Of a stretch of 64,000 nt of DNA, positions 23,958 to 36,600 are shown one piece after another. Origin of the DNA: Channa striata (taxonomy: Eukaryota > Chordata > Actinopteri > Anabantiformes > Channidae); NCBI GenBank assembly GCA_033026295.1, contig CM065173.1, positions 14,756,517-14,820,516 on the forward strand. The letters run 5' to 3'. A program made the translations under genes and the position numbers. The notes under the pieces are model-generated. The model did no database searches. It worked only from the letters and a program-made list of their open reading frames with translations, and was not told the origin of the DNA. Each line of letters begins with the position of its first letter. Position 1 is the stretch's first letter.

Positions 23958-26089
23958 TCACTGTGTGTTCTTGTTTTCTTTTTTGCCTCCAAATAGAGTT
24001 TGAGCCAGAGCCACAACCCCCAGACCCACCGCTGCAGCTATGCCCGCATACATGACTACTTCTCCTGCCTTACGCACCTGCAGAGGGAAAAAGGAAACCA
24101 CTTTTCATTAGCTAGTGTGCATGTATGTGGTGAGCAGACATTTAAAATCAATAAAATTATTGACAAGGTTCTGAACTCTCCCTTACATACTAGGACATTT
24201 TGCATTTATAAAATCCTCTTAAGAGTTTAATGAAAAAAGGTTTTTAAAAAAAAACATCTGACAACTTGAGATGAATCTATAGATCTAAAACACAATCACA
24301 ACAGCCACTGTAAGAATCTACTGTAACTGAAAGTAGAATGAACCTTTTCCTCTTCACCTTGTTTCCTTAAAATAAGTACCACTTGCCTGTTCAATATTGA
24401 TTTTTTTAGTTCTTATATAATTCTATATATTCATAACATTTTTAATACAAAATATATGTATCCTGGCAATGCAGATACAAAAACAAATGAGCAAACAGAC
24501 TTAAATTATAAATACTGTTAGAATCTCAATAATATAACATATATTCCACATTACTAAGCGCACAAAATTGGGAACAAAATGCTATTCTGCAGGGGATAGC
24601 AGGGGATTGATTCCAAATAAATATTTCATCAGCATTTCCAACATATTTAATTTTACTGCATATCTGTGTACACCCAGAAAATGTCTTCTAGCCCTGTTTT
24701 GTACAGATAAGGCCTGATCCAGCAGCATAATTCTGCCTAGGACACGTGCAAGCTAAAAAAAAAAAAAAATAAGCTGACTAATTCTTCATTTGTACACCAT
24801 TCTTTATTCACTAAACTTTAGGAGTTATGAGTTCCATTTTATTTTGTCTGATTAGCACAGAAGCTCATCTGCACCTCGACATATGTTGAGTTTTCAGGTT
24901 AAACTACAACAAACTGAACCAAACATGCCATGTTTATTAGCAGAATAAGCTTCTTAGACAGAGTGTACAGTTTGGGCTCCCTCCCCAGTCATTTAAAGTT
25001 TCAACATTCTTCTATGAGAGACATTTTCCCTTCATATTGTTTCATAATCCAGCCTGTACTATTGCATTGCTGCGATGATCTTTGAAGGTCTGCTCCTGCT
25101 GAGCTTATTTTAGTGAATGTTTCTTTTGGAGAGCTGAAGACACGAGTAACGTAATAGACCAGTGGTTTACAATCATGTTTTTGATTTAAACTCAGCTCGA
25201 AACACAAGTCCCACTGGCTGAACACTGTCTGCTGGTCCACAAATTATCTTTTGCAAGTAGAAACCCAACATCTGGAAATGTACCTGCCGGGACTCGGCCT
25301 TGCCGTAGCGCAGCTCGTTGACAAAGTGCTCACAGTTCCCTCTGAAAACGCAGTACGGCAGCTCCTGTCCCACAATTGCAAGGGCCTCTTTAACGATGAT
25401 GTGAACCGGGCGGGGCTCGTAATCTTTGTCCAGATTGTTGTTGATTTCCCATCGGTTGGTTCCTACCACGTCCCACAATTCCTCTTTCTTCACCACAGCC
25501 TTCTCACTTAGGACAGACATCATACTGTTAACACCTGCACCCGGGAGCTCAGCTACAAATAAAAGAGAGGAAATTAATAACACAAACACGCAATCACACT
25601 TGGTTTAAGCACAAAATATATAGTTTATGCTTTTTATATATAGAACCAAAGGATGTGTGAATGTAGCCTGTCAGATAATTGTGCTGTCTGTTTAAGTCAC
25701 AGTCCAGACAATGTGTAGATAAACTCACAGGGTGGTGCCAAGTGAACAACAAAGCCATCGCCGATGTAAACGGCCCAGTGTTGATAGGAGCCACGGAAGA
25801 TTTCTATCAAGTCCCCACACTCTGGTTTCTCATCGTACTTGGATTAGAGAACACAAGACAGTTTTGGCAACAACACATTGGACCTAATTGAACTCTGACA
25901 TAATATGGGTTAAGCATAGATAAGATTTCAAATGATCAATACAATAAACACACGCTATTCATGTTTCCAAATGTACAATATCTGACCAATAATAGCTACA
26001 ATAGAAATCAAAACAACATATAAACACCATATAGCATATTTTTCTGTTTCCTTATTCATTTATAATTTCCTAACCAGAGTCGGGGCCAT
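23958..26089 (-). CDS. PLAAT-family phospholipase A/acyltransferase, copy B (170 aa)
   Basis: Coding exons in transcript order (minus strand): 26075-26089, 25729-25837, 25284-25552, 23958-24077; total 513 nt, in phase. A likely 5' UTR exon is at 26649 to about 26765. Exon 25729-25837 is identical to its copy A counterpart, and 25284-25552 differs at only four bases, giving Arg81Asn and Arg113Gly. His25, His37 and Cys115 are all present. The last exon is clearly different: it begins VRKAGEVVMYAGIAAAVG where copy A has VRQVVYGGIGAAVG, has three codons more in total, and ends with the same FGGKKENKNTQ. Both genes look intact, so I see no reason to call either a pseudogene. Function as for the family: membrane-anchored thiol phospholipase/acyltransferase; substrate preference unknown. 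Confidence 0.93.
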
Positions 26090-26648
26090 GTCTGAGACTT
26101 AATTCTGTGAACCTTGGACTGGTTCCCAGAAGACTTTCACCACCTGAAAAACAAATGATACCACACAAGTAATATTAAACTGAGTTTGTAGAAATATTAA
26201 TATGTACATGTTTACCATAAAATACGGCCTAGCGTCACATTAGACGATAACGTTTGTGTTTAAAAGTTTAAAGCTGTTAAATAGCAACAGTGTTTACGGA
26301 TGTGCATAAATTCTGGCTTCATATCTGCCTCCTTCCAAATTTCACATCGTTTCCAAACTCAACCTGCTGTGACTTATAATATAAAATCTTAACATATAAA
26401 TTCTAAGCAAAAACAGGACGCGTATAATATAATTTTATACTGTCTAAGTTTTAGCAAACAACAGGCAACAGGCTACTTTGAGCGACGAAACATGAAAGTC
26501 AGGTAAAACGAAGCTAGCTTAAACATTTACATCGCACATACGCATTTAACCAACAGGCATCAGCTCATTTAATATCAGCTATAAAACGCTAACAGGATCA
26601 TAAAAAAACAATCTTCGGTGCACACAGGATGAAAGATCTGCTTCTTAC

Positions 26649-26765
26649 CGTAACGATAACGACGATAAAGTCACGGCGACGTCGAGGACGGAACCAAAGC
26701 TCAGATGTGAGCCGCCAGCTGATTGTTGCTGCTTTTTTTTTAGCCAGAGCCGGAACTTCACAATA
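26649..26765 (-). other. Probable 5' UTR exon and promoter of PLAAT copy B
   Basis: Same arrangement as 20015-20110, with a donor at 26648/26649 and minus-strand CCAAT boxes (plus ATTGG at 26824-26828 and 26843-26847). It has 17 bases more than copy A near 26660-26680. Confidence 0.5.
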
Positions 26766-26948
26766 AAAGTATCTAATTTATAAACAACCAAATAAATATT
26801 TTTCATATGATCAGCTTACGCTCATTGGTTGCCAATAAAAGGATTGGCTAAACAAACATTTATATCATTGTATACACTGCATTTATATTCTACAGGAAGC
26901 CTTCAAAAAGTCCCTAAACCGACAACAGTTTATCGTAAACTAAGTGTT

Positions 26949-27690
26949 TACACATGCACTTATAAATGTGTTGTCTTATGTTCTATGTCTGCCATCGTTG
27001 TAGCACTGCGATCCCACAGGAACGTCGTTTCGTTTCACTCACTACACTTTTTAGGATTGAAATGACAATAAAAAACCTTGAAACCCTGAAAAAAAAAAGA
27101 CTTTTGGGGTGCTGACTCATCAACAGGGTTAGGGTTAAGGGGTTTGGGTTGCCAGGGGACAAAAATCGGTTTGCATGGGTCCATTTTTGCTGCCTTTGGA
27201 GCTCAGGCAGATATTATTTAGTGCAGCGGTTCCAAAAGAGGTCTGTCTAATATTTTTGCATATTAGTTCCGGTGTCACATTGTCAGTCTATGCAATTTTC
27301 ACTTTAAATATTTATTTTATAGAGTATCAGATTTGATTACACTATACCTGAAATCACCACTCTATGAAAATCCCTTATTTTAGACTTGGTCCTTTAAAAA
27401 TGTTGTACAATTTGAAATGTATTAAATTATTATTACGGGATAGAACACGCCACTGACGTTTAATTTCTATTTTACACATTATTTTTGACCAAACCGCAAA
27501 TTTCGTAATATTTTCTTGTAATCTAATGGCCTACGTAAATATGTTACAACTGCGAACTTGTGCACTGAGGAAAGGAAACAATCATATAATAAATAAATAA
27601 ATGCACAAACAAACAAATCTATCGACGACCGCTGGGTGTCGCAAGTGCCGTCGGCAGTCTTTGTAGCCTGCCTTTATTGTACCGTAGAAG
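26949..27690. other. Intergenic gap between PLAAT copy B and ints5
   Basis: No gene recognised. It has a stretch ending ATGACAATAAAAAAC and an A-run (about 27060-27098) resembling a retroposon tail, and a two-unit telomere-like GGGTTAGGGTTAAGG at about 27126. The remainder is AT-rich. Confidence 0.4.
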
Positions 27691-27848
27691 AAGTGTCGTT
27701 TTCCGGTTTAGGAGCGCCCTTTCGTTGTGTCTTAGCCCTGAAATTGGGTAGAGAGAACATAAAAAAAAACAGTTGTAGCTGTTCAAACCGAAGCTCCGAG
27801 GACTGGGGATTAATTTGATGTGACGCTTTAATGTTACAAGAGCAAACG

Positions 27849-30800
27849 ATGTCTGTGGTGTTTGACGGGAGTACGCTGAAAGCGATGCAGAGCTCACACA
27901 CTCACACCCCGCAGACTGTCCTGAGGTGAGAGACGGCGGAGACGCCAACAGAACAAGCACATTTAAAACGCCAAGTCCGAACTGGACACACTTTATTTTG
28001 CCTTTATGTAAACTGTGCAAAGAGTGGCTTGATAAACGTTTATGTGTTACTACACTGTCGTAAAAAACATGTTGAAAGTTATGGATTTAGCTATAGACGT
28101 CATGGTTACATTGGCTAACGTTACTCTTCACGTATTTACAAGTAAGAAACGTGCTCATAAATAATTGTTAGAAGCCAAAGTGTTGTTTTACAGTGGATGA
28201 TTGTCTCAGTCAACCCATAGAACGACACAATGCTGTACTAGACACACAATATTCTGTTATTAGATATAACTAGTATTTAGATAGAAGGGAAGGAAGATAT
28301 TCAGGTTATTTTTCCACGCTGTAGAAAATATGCTACTCTGTTTCAAAGAAAAGTTGAAAGTTAAAAAAAAACTGCTGTATATGTATATCTATACTCAATT
28401 AGCCTACATTGCAAATGAACCAAAACTGGGAGTAAAATTCATTTTTTGTTCATCCCCTTTGTATTTACCAATTAGATTTCTTATGTATAAGAAGTCAGGA
28501 AGGAAGAGTAGCAAAAGCCTTCACATCCTGAATTTACTGTCATTGTCCAACTTAAAATCTGCAAACCAAACAAAAACATTTTTAAAAGATAAAAACAAAA
28601 AAGCAGTCAAAAAATTGTTAAAGATTAAGTTTCTTAAGGACTTATTGATAAATTGATATTTTCCACTGTTGTCCTTTAGTTCTCAGGAACTGTCCCAGGA
28701 GATCAAGTCCTTCATCAGTGGCTTTGACACTGTTCAGGGCAGGAAGCTCAGTGTACGGGAACATGCCCGATGTGCTGTGAGGCTACTGCGCTCAGTCCCG
28801 GCCTGTCGAGGGGCAGTGCTGGAGCATCTCAGGGGCGTGTACGATGAGCACGTCTCTGCATTCCTGCACAACTTGGAGACAGAGGGGGATGCTAGCTCTG
28901 GGGTCAGCGCTAACTTGGAGGACATCATACAGGTGTGAAAGTAAAAGGACACATGATAATACCCCTACACACAAACCAAATCTTGAAAATCACATCAATT
29001 AAGTAAAAAAATATAAAGTGAATAAAGATGTTATCTTACAAGCTACTTTCAGCAAGTTGACATGGATTAATGTTTTTAATGAATAGAGAGAAAATGTGTC
29101 TACAACTATTTCTACTGATGATCTATTAAATTCGTCCTTTAACTTCAGGTTTTTTATTTTTTCCTCATTTCACATATCAAATAATTAAAATAAAACCGCA
29201 ACTTATTCAGCAATGGAAGTAAATTTTTCCACCCTGTAATTTTGTGCCTTGAACTAATAACTCGGTGTAACTGAGTCCTAGCTTTTGTTACCATTTAAGT
29301 TTCCTTTTTAAAATGGTGTCTCAATAATGATGTAGAACTAAAGTTGCATTCTAGATCAACTAAAGTGTATTTGTAGAGCCCAATATTAGTATGTTACCAA
29401 ATTTGTTTAACAGCCTCCCAACAGGTATGATAGTAGTAAGGACATTTCCTAGAAACTGGTTTTAAATATTTTTGTTTGTCTTTAGGAGGTTCATGGCGTG
29501 TTGTCAGAGTTCATCCGGCTCAACCCTCGGGCCTGGGCTCCTCTAGTATCCACATGGGCTGTGGACTTATTAGGCCAGTTAAGCAGCAAGCATGCCGGAC
29601 GCAGGGTGGCCCCGCACTCCTCTAGCCTCAACGAGCTGCTCCAGCTCTGGATGTCTTGTGCTGCCACCCGTTCCCTGATGGAGGCCTATTCACAGTGTCT
29701 GGCTGCCATGCTGGCCTGGTGCCCCGATGCCTGTGTGGATGCGCTGTTAGACACATCAGTTCAGCACTCTCCGCATTTTGACTGGGTGGTGGCTCATATA
29801 GGGTCTGCTTTTCCTGGGACTATTATTAGCCGAGTCTTGGCATGTGGACTCAAGGACTTCTGCTCTCATGGTGCTAAGGAGCAAGGACTTATCGTCATGG
29901 GAGCAGATAAAGGCAGCAGAGTGCCCAAGATTGGCTCAGTGGTGGGAATTCTTGGACATCTTGCAGGGCACCACTCAGACAGCATCAGAAAGGAACTGCT
30001 GCGGATGTTCCAGGAAAGCCTGACTCCATCAAGTCCCATTTCTCCCACTTCATCCTCAACATCTTGGGAGAGTTCCCCTCAACTCCGTCGTGCTGCAGTA
30101 CCATTTCTGCTGCAGCTGGCTGCAATGTCCCCCAACCTCTTTGGTGCTGTGTCTGCCGAGCTGGTTGAGCTCTTACGGCCCCCTGTCCTGCTCCAGCTGC
30201 AGGCCCTTCTGCAGGGGCTCCCTAGAGAGGAACTGGATAATATGCTGGGGTTGGCAGTCCACCTTATTAGCCAGAGCCCGTCAGGAGGGGCCCAGGTCTT
30301 GCGTTTTCTGGCAGACACAGCAACCCCAGCCTCAGTCATCATCTCAGGCCCTACACCTTCACCGCATGAGGGAGTCAGAGAAGGCTGTGACCGCCTCCTT
30401 CAGATGCTCCTTCTGCATCTCCACAAACTAGTCTTCAGTCGCTCAGATGGAGTAGAAGGAAACCCCCATCACTCTGCTTCCTCTCAGCCTCAGAGGGTCA
30501 TCCCATTTTTGGAGGAGCTGCAATCTCATGTTGGTGAACTCTGTGCTGAGACATTACGACTGGAGAGGAAGCGTCACCTCTGGCTGCACCAGCTGCTTTG
30601 TTTGTTGTCTGTGTATGGGGGTCCTAGTGTGGCTACTGAGGCTCTCTGTCAGCTGCTTACACAGGCCCGCAATCCGGAAGAGTTGGCTCTGGCATGGCAG
30701 CTCCACACCACGCTCTCTTCTTGCATGGTGGGCCTCATTCCTGCTGCTATAACTCGCTGTGTTGCCCAGATCCATACACACACTTTAGGGCCCCGGCAGC

Positions 30801-32475
30801 TCAGACAGTTAATGCTGAACCTTGCTGCAGCTATCCAGAGTCAGGATGAAGAACGGAGAGGAGCAGGAAGCACTCAGTCCTCCATGGCCATCCAGGTGGG
30901 CTCAGCAGTCTCAGGACACCTTCATGATTTTGCCCCACTCCTTCTCCACGGTGACCCGGCTGTATCTCATTCTGCAGTGCGCCTCCTGTCCTGTAGCCCG
31001 CTCCCTCGCACCTCCTCCCCAGCGCACCTGCTACTGCTCTCCCGTACTGCTGTTACTCATTTCTTTCTAGTGCTCCGAAGGAGAGCAGAAGGGGGAAAGG
31101 TGGGAAGAGATGGGGGACAGACAGGTGAGGCGGTGAACTGTTCGGTCCAGCTTCTGTCTCGTTTTGCAGCGTACTCCCCCCTCACTCTCAAGGCGGTACT
31201 TCAACAGCTTGTAGAGGGATCACTACATAAAGGTAATGCTGACCTGTTTGGAGGGCAGATCGCAGATATGTCTGGTGCTCCTGTGCCTTCCCCCTCATTG
31301 TCCCCTGACCTCGGAGCCTCGCTGCTCGATATCAACTGTCGGTTTGGTACCACTGTCAACTTCTCTGGCAGCGTGTGGTCTGTATTTCATGCAGGCGTGA
31401 TTGGCAAGGGGCTGAAGGTCCGCACTAGCACACAGCTCCTTGACCCATCTGAAGTCATCCAGGTGAGTAGGACCGCTTTAGTATAGTTAAAGTTAAAAAC
31501 AGTTTCAACCAAAGTAATGAATTGGGTAACATTTGGGACAGTTATTTTTTGTTTCTGTAGCAGCAAGTCATGAATGAACACCTTCAGTGGTGTTTTCAAT
31601 CATTTTGAATATGAGACTACATAATGTTATTGGAATGCCCACCCCAATAAATTCTGCATGTTCCAAACACTTCTGATATGTAATCGCTTTTTACTGATTC
31701 GTGCATGCACCTGAAAAACAAACAACAGCCTGAAAATGTTAAAATCCATCAATTTTCTTCTCTGTAGAATGTCCAGACTCTGCTGACTGTCATAGTCCAG
31801 TGTTGCAGCTCCTCTGGCCTCAACGGCTCTCAACCGCCATCTGACCCAGATGAGCCCCCACCGATCAATGCCGAGGCAGCCAAAGTCATTGCAGTTACAC
31901 TTGTGGAAAATGTCTGTCCAGATGTGGCCAACGGGGAGCTGTCCTGGCCCCCAGAGGAGCATGCCCGCACCACGGTGGAACGAGACATCCACATTCGACG
32001 TTGCTTTGAGGCCCACCCGGTGCTTTTTCCTCTACTTCAGGTAGTGGCAGCTGGGCGCCCAGCTCTCTGCTACTGCTCAGCTGTGCTTAGAGGCCTCCTG
32101 GCTACTCTCTTGGCTCACTGGGAAGCGTCTCGGGAAGCGTCATCCATAGACTCACCCTGGCACCTCCAGGCCTCCTGCCTTCTTGTTTCCTGTATGGGAG
32201 AAGGTCAGCTCTTGCCTCCTGTGCTGGCCAATGTCCACGAAGCCTTCCCCCACCTCACTCCCTTTGAAGTAAGACTGCTGCTCTTGGCTGTGTGGGAGTA
32301 CGTTAGGGGCAATGGACCGATGCCCCAGAAGTTTGTCTTCAGCCCAGAGAAGGGCCTTTTCTGCAGGGATTTCTCACGGGACGGTGACGTGGCGAGATAC
32401 GTAGCACCAATTCACAGCGTCCTACATAAAAACATTGATAGATTGGGACATTTGTGTTGGCGGTTTCAGCTCTAA
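27849..32475 (+). CDS. ints5: INTS5, Integrator complex subunit 5 (4 coding exons, 1004 aa)
   Basis: Coding exons: 27849-27925, 28680-28932, 29486-31462, 31768-32475; total 3015 nt. Recognised along its length against human INTS5 (1019 aa): QELSQEIK and REHARCAVRLLRS in exon 2, LNELLQLWMSCAATR, CPDACVDALLDTSVQHSPHF and GSAFPGTIISRVLACGLKDF in exon 3, and WPPEEHARTTVERDIHIRR plus HSVLHKNIDRLG in exon 4. The chain is an alpha-helical solenoid with no catalytic site. INTS5 is a core subunit of Integrator, the nuclear complex that cleaves snRNA 3' ends and attenuates paused RNA polymerase II. The start is the first in-frame ATG of the short exon 1; the human-type Pro-rich N-terminus is shorter here. 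The ATG-less open frame 29498-31486 is just the big exon 3 plus a few intron bases. Confidence 0.97.
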
Positions 32476-32680
32476 AGAGTAGAGGGAAGTAAACTACAAA
32501 GAGCAGGACACCGCAAATAAACATGAGGAGAGAGCGGACTGAAAGATTAATCCCTATACTTTGCTTTTCATACAGCTGTAGTTGGGTATCTGTGTGTACC
32601 TTTTGTACCATATTTTTAGACTTGAAAAATTTCTAAATAGTTGTTTCTGCGAAAAAGACGAGGTTAAATGAAATGACACA

Positions 32681-32686
32681 AATAAA
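32681..32686 (+). terminator. ints5: Candidate ints5 poly(A) signal
   Basis: AATAAA about 205 bases after the stop codon. Another, AATAAA near 32864, is also possible. Confidence 0.5.
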
Positions 32687-32879
32687 ATTTGGTCCTCCCA
32701 AAATACAACGCTGACGTGCCATTACGAGCAGAAGTGTCACTGTAAAAATAATTTATAGGTTAAAGATTTGTATTGTTTTCACAATGTTCATGCTCTGAAA
32801 CTAGCTACACACATGCCTGGCATCTCTTGTTGTATGTGGACATGGTGTTTTAACCTCTTTACAGAATAAACCTTCATTT

Positions 32880-33644
32880 GGTTATATCTCTTTAATTGAC
32901 CATTTTGGTTTCTAATACTATATGTTTGGTTACAGGACTTATTATTCAAATGGGTTTAGCACAAACTCTCCACATTCTTTACATAATGCAAGCCGTTAAA
33001 GCCAGTGGTTTCTAACTTAAGAACTCTTTTATTTAATTAGTTTTAAAGGCCCTCTTAATGGGGGCATTAATAACACTAATATTTTTACCAAAGTATTCAC
33101 AATAGTATCCTGGATATCTACTTGTAAACACTTAACAAAAGTTATGGTGGTATTATACGAGATTAACAATATATTGGAAATTTTGTAAACCTAAACTATA
33201 GACTATATATAAATGAGTATACACTGTACTGTTTCCCCACACTGACCCTAAAGACCGAGTGGGGCACGACAGTGTTTGATTGTCTTAGTCAGGCGTCTCC
33301 GACACTCCCGACGTCCCATTGGACGGAAACGTGTCCAGCACCACAGACGAATACGCTGTATGATCCAATGGAGCAGCGCGTTAAATCCGGGACAGTTGTG
33401 TGGACGGCGCTGACTGGAGCGTGCGGATGACGTGTCCGTGCACGAGAGGGTAAATATTCATATGAAGTTATTCACCAGTCATATAAATATATCCTCAGTT
33501 GAGGGGAAAAACTGCGTAAAAATGCGTTTGTAATTATCCTTTTCTTTTTAAATAATTACATTTTTTTGGGGAGTTTGCGCGAATGTTACTTTTTAACGAT
33601 CTTTCTTGCGGAGTGAAATGGGCGGAGCTTTGCGGATAATCAAG
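32880..33644. other. ints5-ganab intergenic region and ganab promoter
   Basis: AT-rich up to about 33230, then richer in CpG (33250-33440), as expected for the promoter of a housekeeping gene. No TATA box is obvious. Confidence 0.4.
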
Positions 33645-36600
33645 ATGGCCACCTTCAGTGTAAGGTAAGACAAAGCAGTTCCGCTGTTTCATCGTGAATT
33701 TATAAGTTTGATATTTTCTCAGACCGCGGCAGATCAGAAATAATCGCTGTGCGTACACGCTTTGTAAACGTGTAAGCAAACGCGTTGTTTGTGGGTTTAA
33801 CGACTGCTAAGATAAATCAGTGGAAAAGTCGAGATTCTCCTCCTCCAATTGAATTAGTTAGCGGCTTGACAGGCAGCCTGAACCGTTGTTAGCAAGGTTA
33901 GCGCGATAGCCTGATCTAAAGAGGAAAATAGCTTACTGCTATCAGGCTGTCCGATGTAAGTCTACCTGTAAAGTACTGTTTTTATGTTATCATTGCCACA
34001 TTAATTATTTGTGCTTATTAGCCTACCATTTCTCAAATAATTCCGAGTGCATGTTAGCTAACCCACGTTAGCTGATACGTTAGCTAATACTGTGTTGGCA
34101 TCGTTTCAAGCTCATCACATAACTCTGCTTAGACAGGAGTGTCAGAACTGGGCAGAAGTCTCTGCTTGCTGCCTCGGGGTCTAACACGAATAACTGGATT
34201 CTGAATAGTGGTTCAAATTTTAATTCATTCGCACCGTGTAGCTGCAGCTCTGAGGCGCTGCCTCTCACAGTTTTCCGCCACACAGAGATCAAAGTGCGTT
34301 TGGGCGACTGTCTCTCTCTCTCTCTCTGTCATTTTAAGAAGCTTAACTCCTGTAAATGTGCTGTACTTTGACTTTTGGGTTGGTTGTTGGAAGTTATAAA
34401 CGGATGAATAAGTGAAATGAATGAATGAATGAATATGTGACAGGTAGCAGCAAGACCATCTTAAAGTTTAAAATTGTATTCTTCATTTCCTGTGTAGGAT
34501 GGCACCTGTTTTGGTGCTTTGTTTGGCTTTGTGCCTCAGTGGGACGCTGGCTGTGGACAAGGGGAACTTCAAGACCTGTGACCAGAGTGCCTTCTGCAAG
34601 TAAGTACAATATAAAAAAAATTCTGACTACTTCTGAGTTATACTCATTTATAACTGCCGTTCCTTCTTGGTTTCAAAATTTAAACAGACGTCAGCGAGCA
34701 CTGAAACCTGGTGAGTCTCCCTATCGCGCCTTGCTGGAGACCATGGAGCTGACAAACACCAGGCTCACCCTGCAGCTCATTAATGATAACAATAAGGTAA
34801 TTCTCATGCAAAGACAGTTTTCTAAATAGGATACAGATCTCGTTCTCAGATCATGTCTTGCAGTATTGTACATTTGCCCTCTATGTTGTTTTTAGTTTTT
34901 TGAAACATATCAAACCGATATAGATAATCCAAAGTGCCACAACCAAGTGTTTGTACCTTTTTAATTGAATTAATACGTGTACAAAAAGTATTGTTATTGA
35001 CTATGTGTCCACTGTATCCTACTCACCCTTCTCGGTCTATATTTCTATGTCAGGTGCGTCTGCTGCTTGAGCTCTACCGCCTCCAGGGAAACATAACAAG
35101 GGTGAAGATTAATGAGCTGAAGCCACTGAAGCCCCGCTATGAAGTCCCAGACGTGCTTATCAGGGAACCACCAACAGAGCCGTAAGTCTCCCATCGGTGT
35201 TTTTGCTTATGGGTGGACAGAGGTTTTAATAATAATGTCAAAAAAGGGCAAAATTAGCATTTATAGTCAAATTAATTGTAATTTAAAGGCATTGTCAATT
35301 TATTTTACCTTTTATAATGGGAAAACATGAAAGGAACAGTGGTGGCATCTCTCTCTCATGATGAAGATATAATTGCAACAAATTGCATGGAACATATAAC
35401 AAAATGACTTGAACTATTAATAAGGGGAATATAAAACACAATGTTGCTTGTAGGAAAAAAAACACTGGTGTGAATTATAGAATAAATAATTAAAATAATA
35501 AATTAATAAATATGATAAATGCTGATTGTGATCACACTGCCATGGCAACTAGGGCAATCAATGCCTTCTTATTATGACAAGTCAAATTGTCTGCTGTGAA
35601 AAACACCTATTCAGAATATAAATGCATCCAAGGAAAATGACTCACAATTTTGAATTAGATTACGCTTAACAGATACCATTTTCTTGATAAATTATGTATT
35701 TTAGCACAGGCATAACAAAGCAAAACCTTTGTTTTTCTCTTTACTCATTGTGCAAAATGAAATGAATGTGAGAACTGAAAGTCTAAAAATAAATTCTTCC
35801 AGTAAAACACAAGTCATTTTTAACAAGAGCTATTTAAAATAATAACATTTTAGATAAAGGGCTTAAGACTTTGTGACAGTCTTTTCAAGCTTAAAGGTTT
35901 ATCTTTGTATTTACTAGGATTTGTTTGTAGCAGGTAGACAGTGAATAGATGGTAGGTTATGAAAGGCTCTCTTAATTGAGCTCTTCAGTTTTTGTTGTCT
36001 AATCAAAACAAAATCCTCTCCTAACCTTCACGCCTTTCTTCTTGTCTCTACTGCAGCCTGTCTCTCCTGTCTCAGGATGAGAATGGGGTAGTGCTGTCCC
36101 TGGGTGCAGAGTCTCAGAGGGTCATTGTCAGCGCCCGGCCCTTCCGACTGGACATCATGGAGGGGCGTGACGTGCTGATGTCACTGAACTCACGTGGCCT
36201 ACTGGCCTTTGAGCACCTGAGGATGCGCAAGGACACGTGAGAAACCACGCATGCACTCACATTTATAATTCCCAGCCCTCTCTTTTAATCCACGTCCTCA
36301 CTCGGTGGACGATTTCTATTTTTGTTCCCATGATATGGTTTGTTTTTTAAGTATTGTCTCTGACTCGTTGTTCTGTCCTCTTTTCCCTATCATCCTAGTT
36401 TCTCCTATAAAGTAACTAGCACAGTGGCTAGCGTGTGGGATAATATCAAGAGGGTATTCACTAGGTAAAGACTCTTAAGATTTGTAAGTGTGTATTCTGT
36501 TCCTTGTGCTAATGTTGCCCATAGTGACATAAATTGTAGGGACTCCCATCCCATAAAGTACTGTATATACCCTAAACAAATGTGAGAGCGAGAGGGGTGA

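Larger units (their letters stand above)
21957..26948. repeat. Segmental duplication, unit B
   Basis: Second unit of the tandem duplication, same orientation as 14288-20290. It lacks the 2.2-kb LINE. It has a repeat insertion at about 22301-22525, extra sequence at about 23540-23930 and 24600-25055, and about 90 bp extra near 26465-26570 upstream of the gene. Confidence 0.9.

Noticed and set aside
24000..24230. Plus-strand open frame starting MSQSHNPQTHRCSYARI, also seen in the other unit at 15690-15790 with splice-like edges; looked like a cytokine-type exon
   Set aside because: It is the opposite strand of the PLAAT terminal coding exon. The minus strand gives a hydrophobic anchor in the right phase with a CTCTGCAG acceptor and a stop.
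27126..27142. GGGTTAGGGTTAAGG as an interstitial telomere repeat
   Set aside because: Only two units with a degenerate edge; too short to claim.
28330..28656. 108-codon Lys-rich plus-strand open frame in ints5 intron 1
   Set aside because: A-rich intron sequence with low-complexity translation and no recognisable domain.
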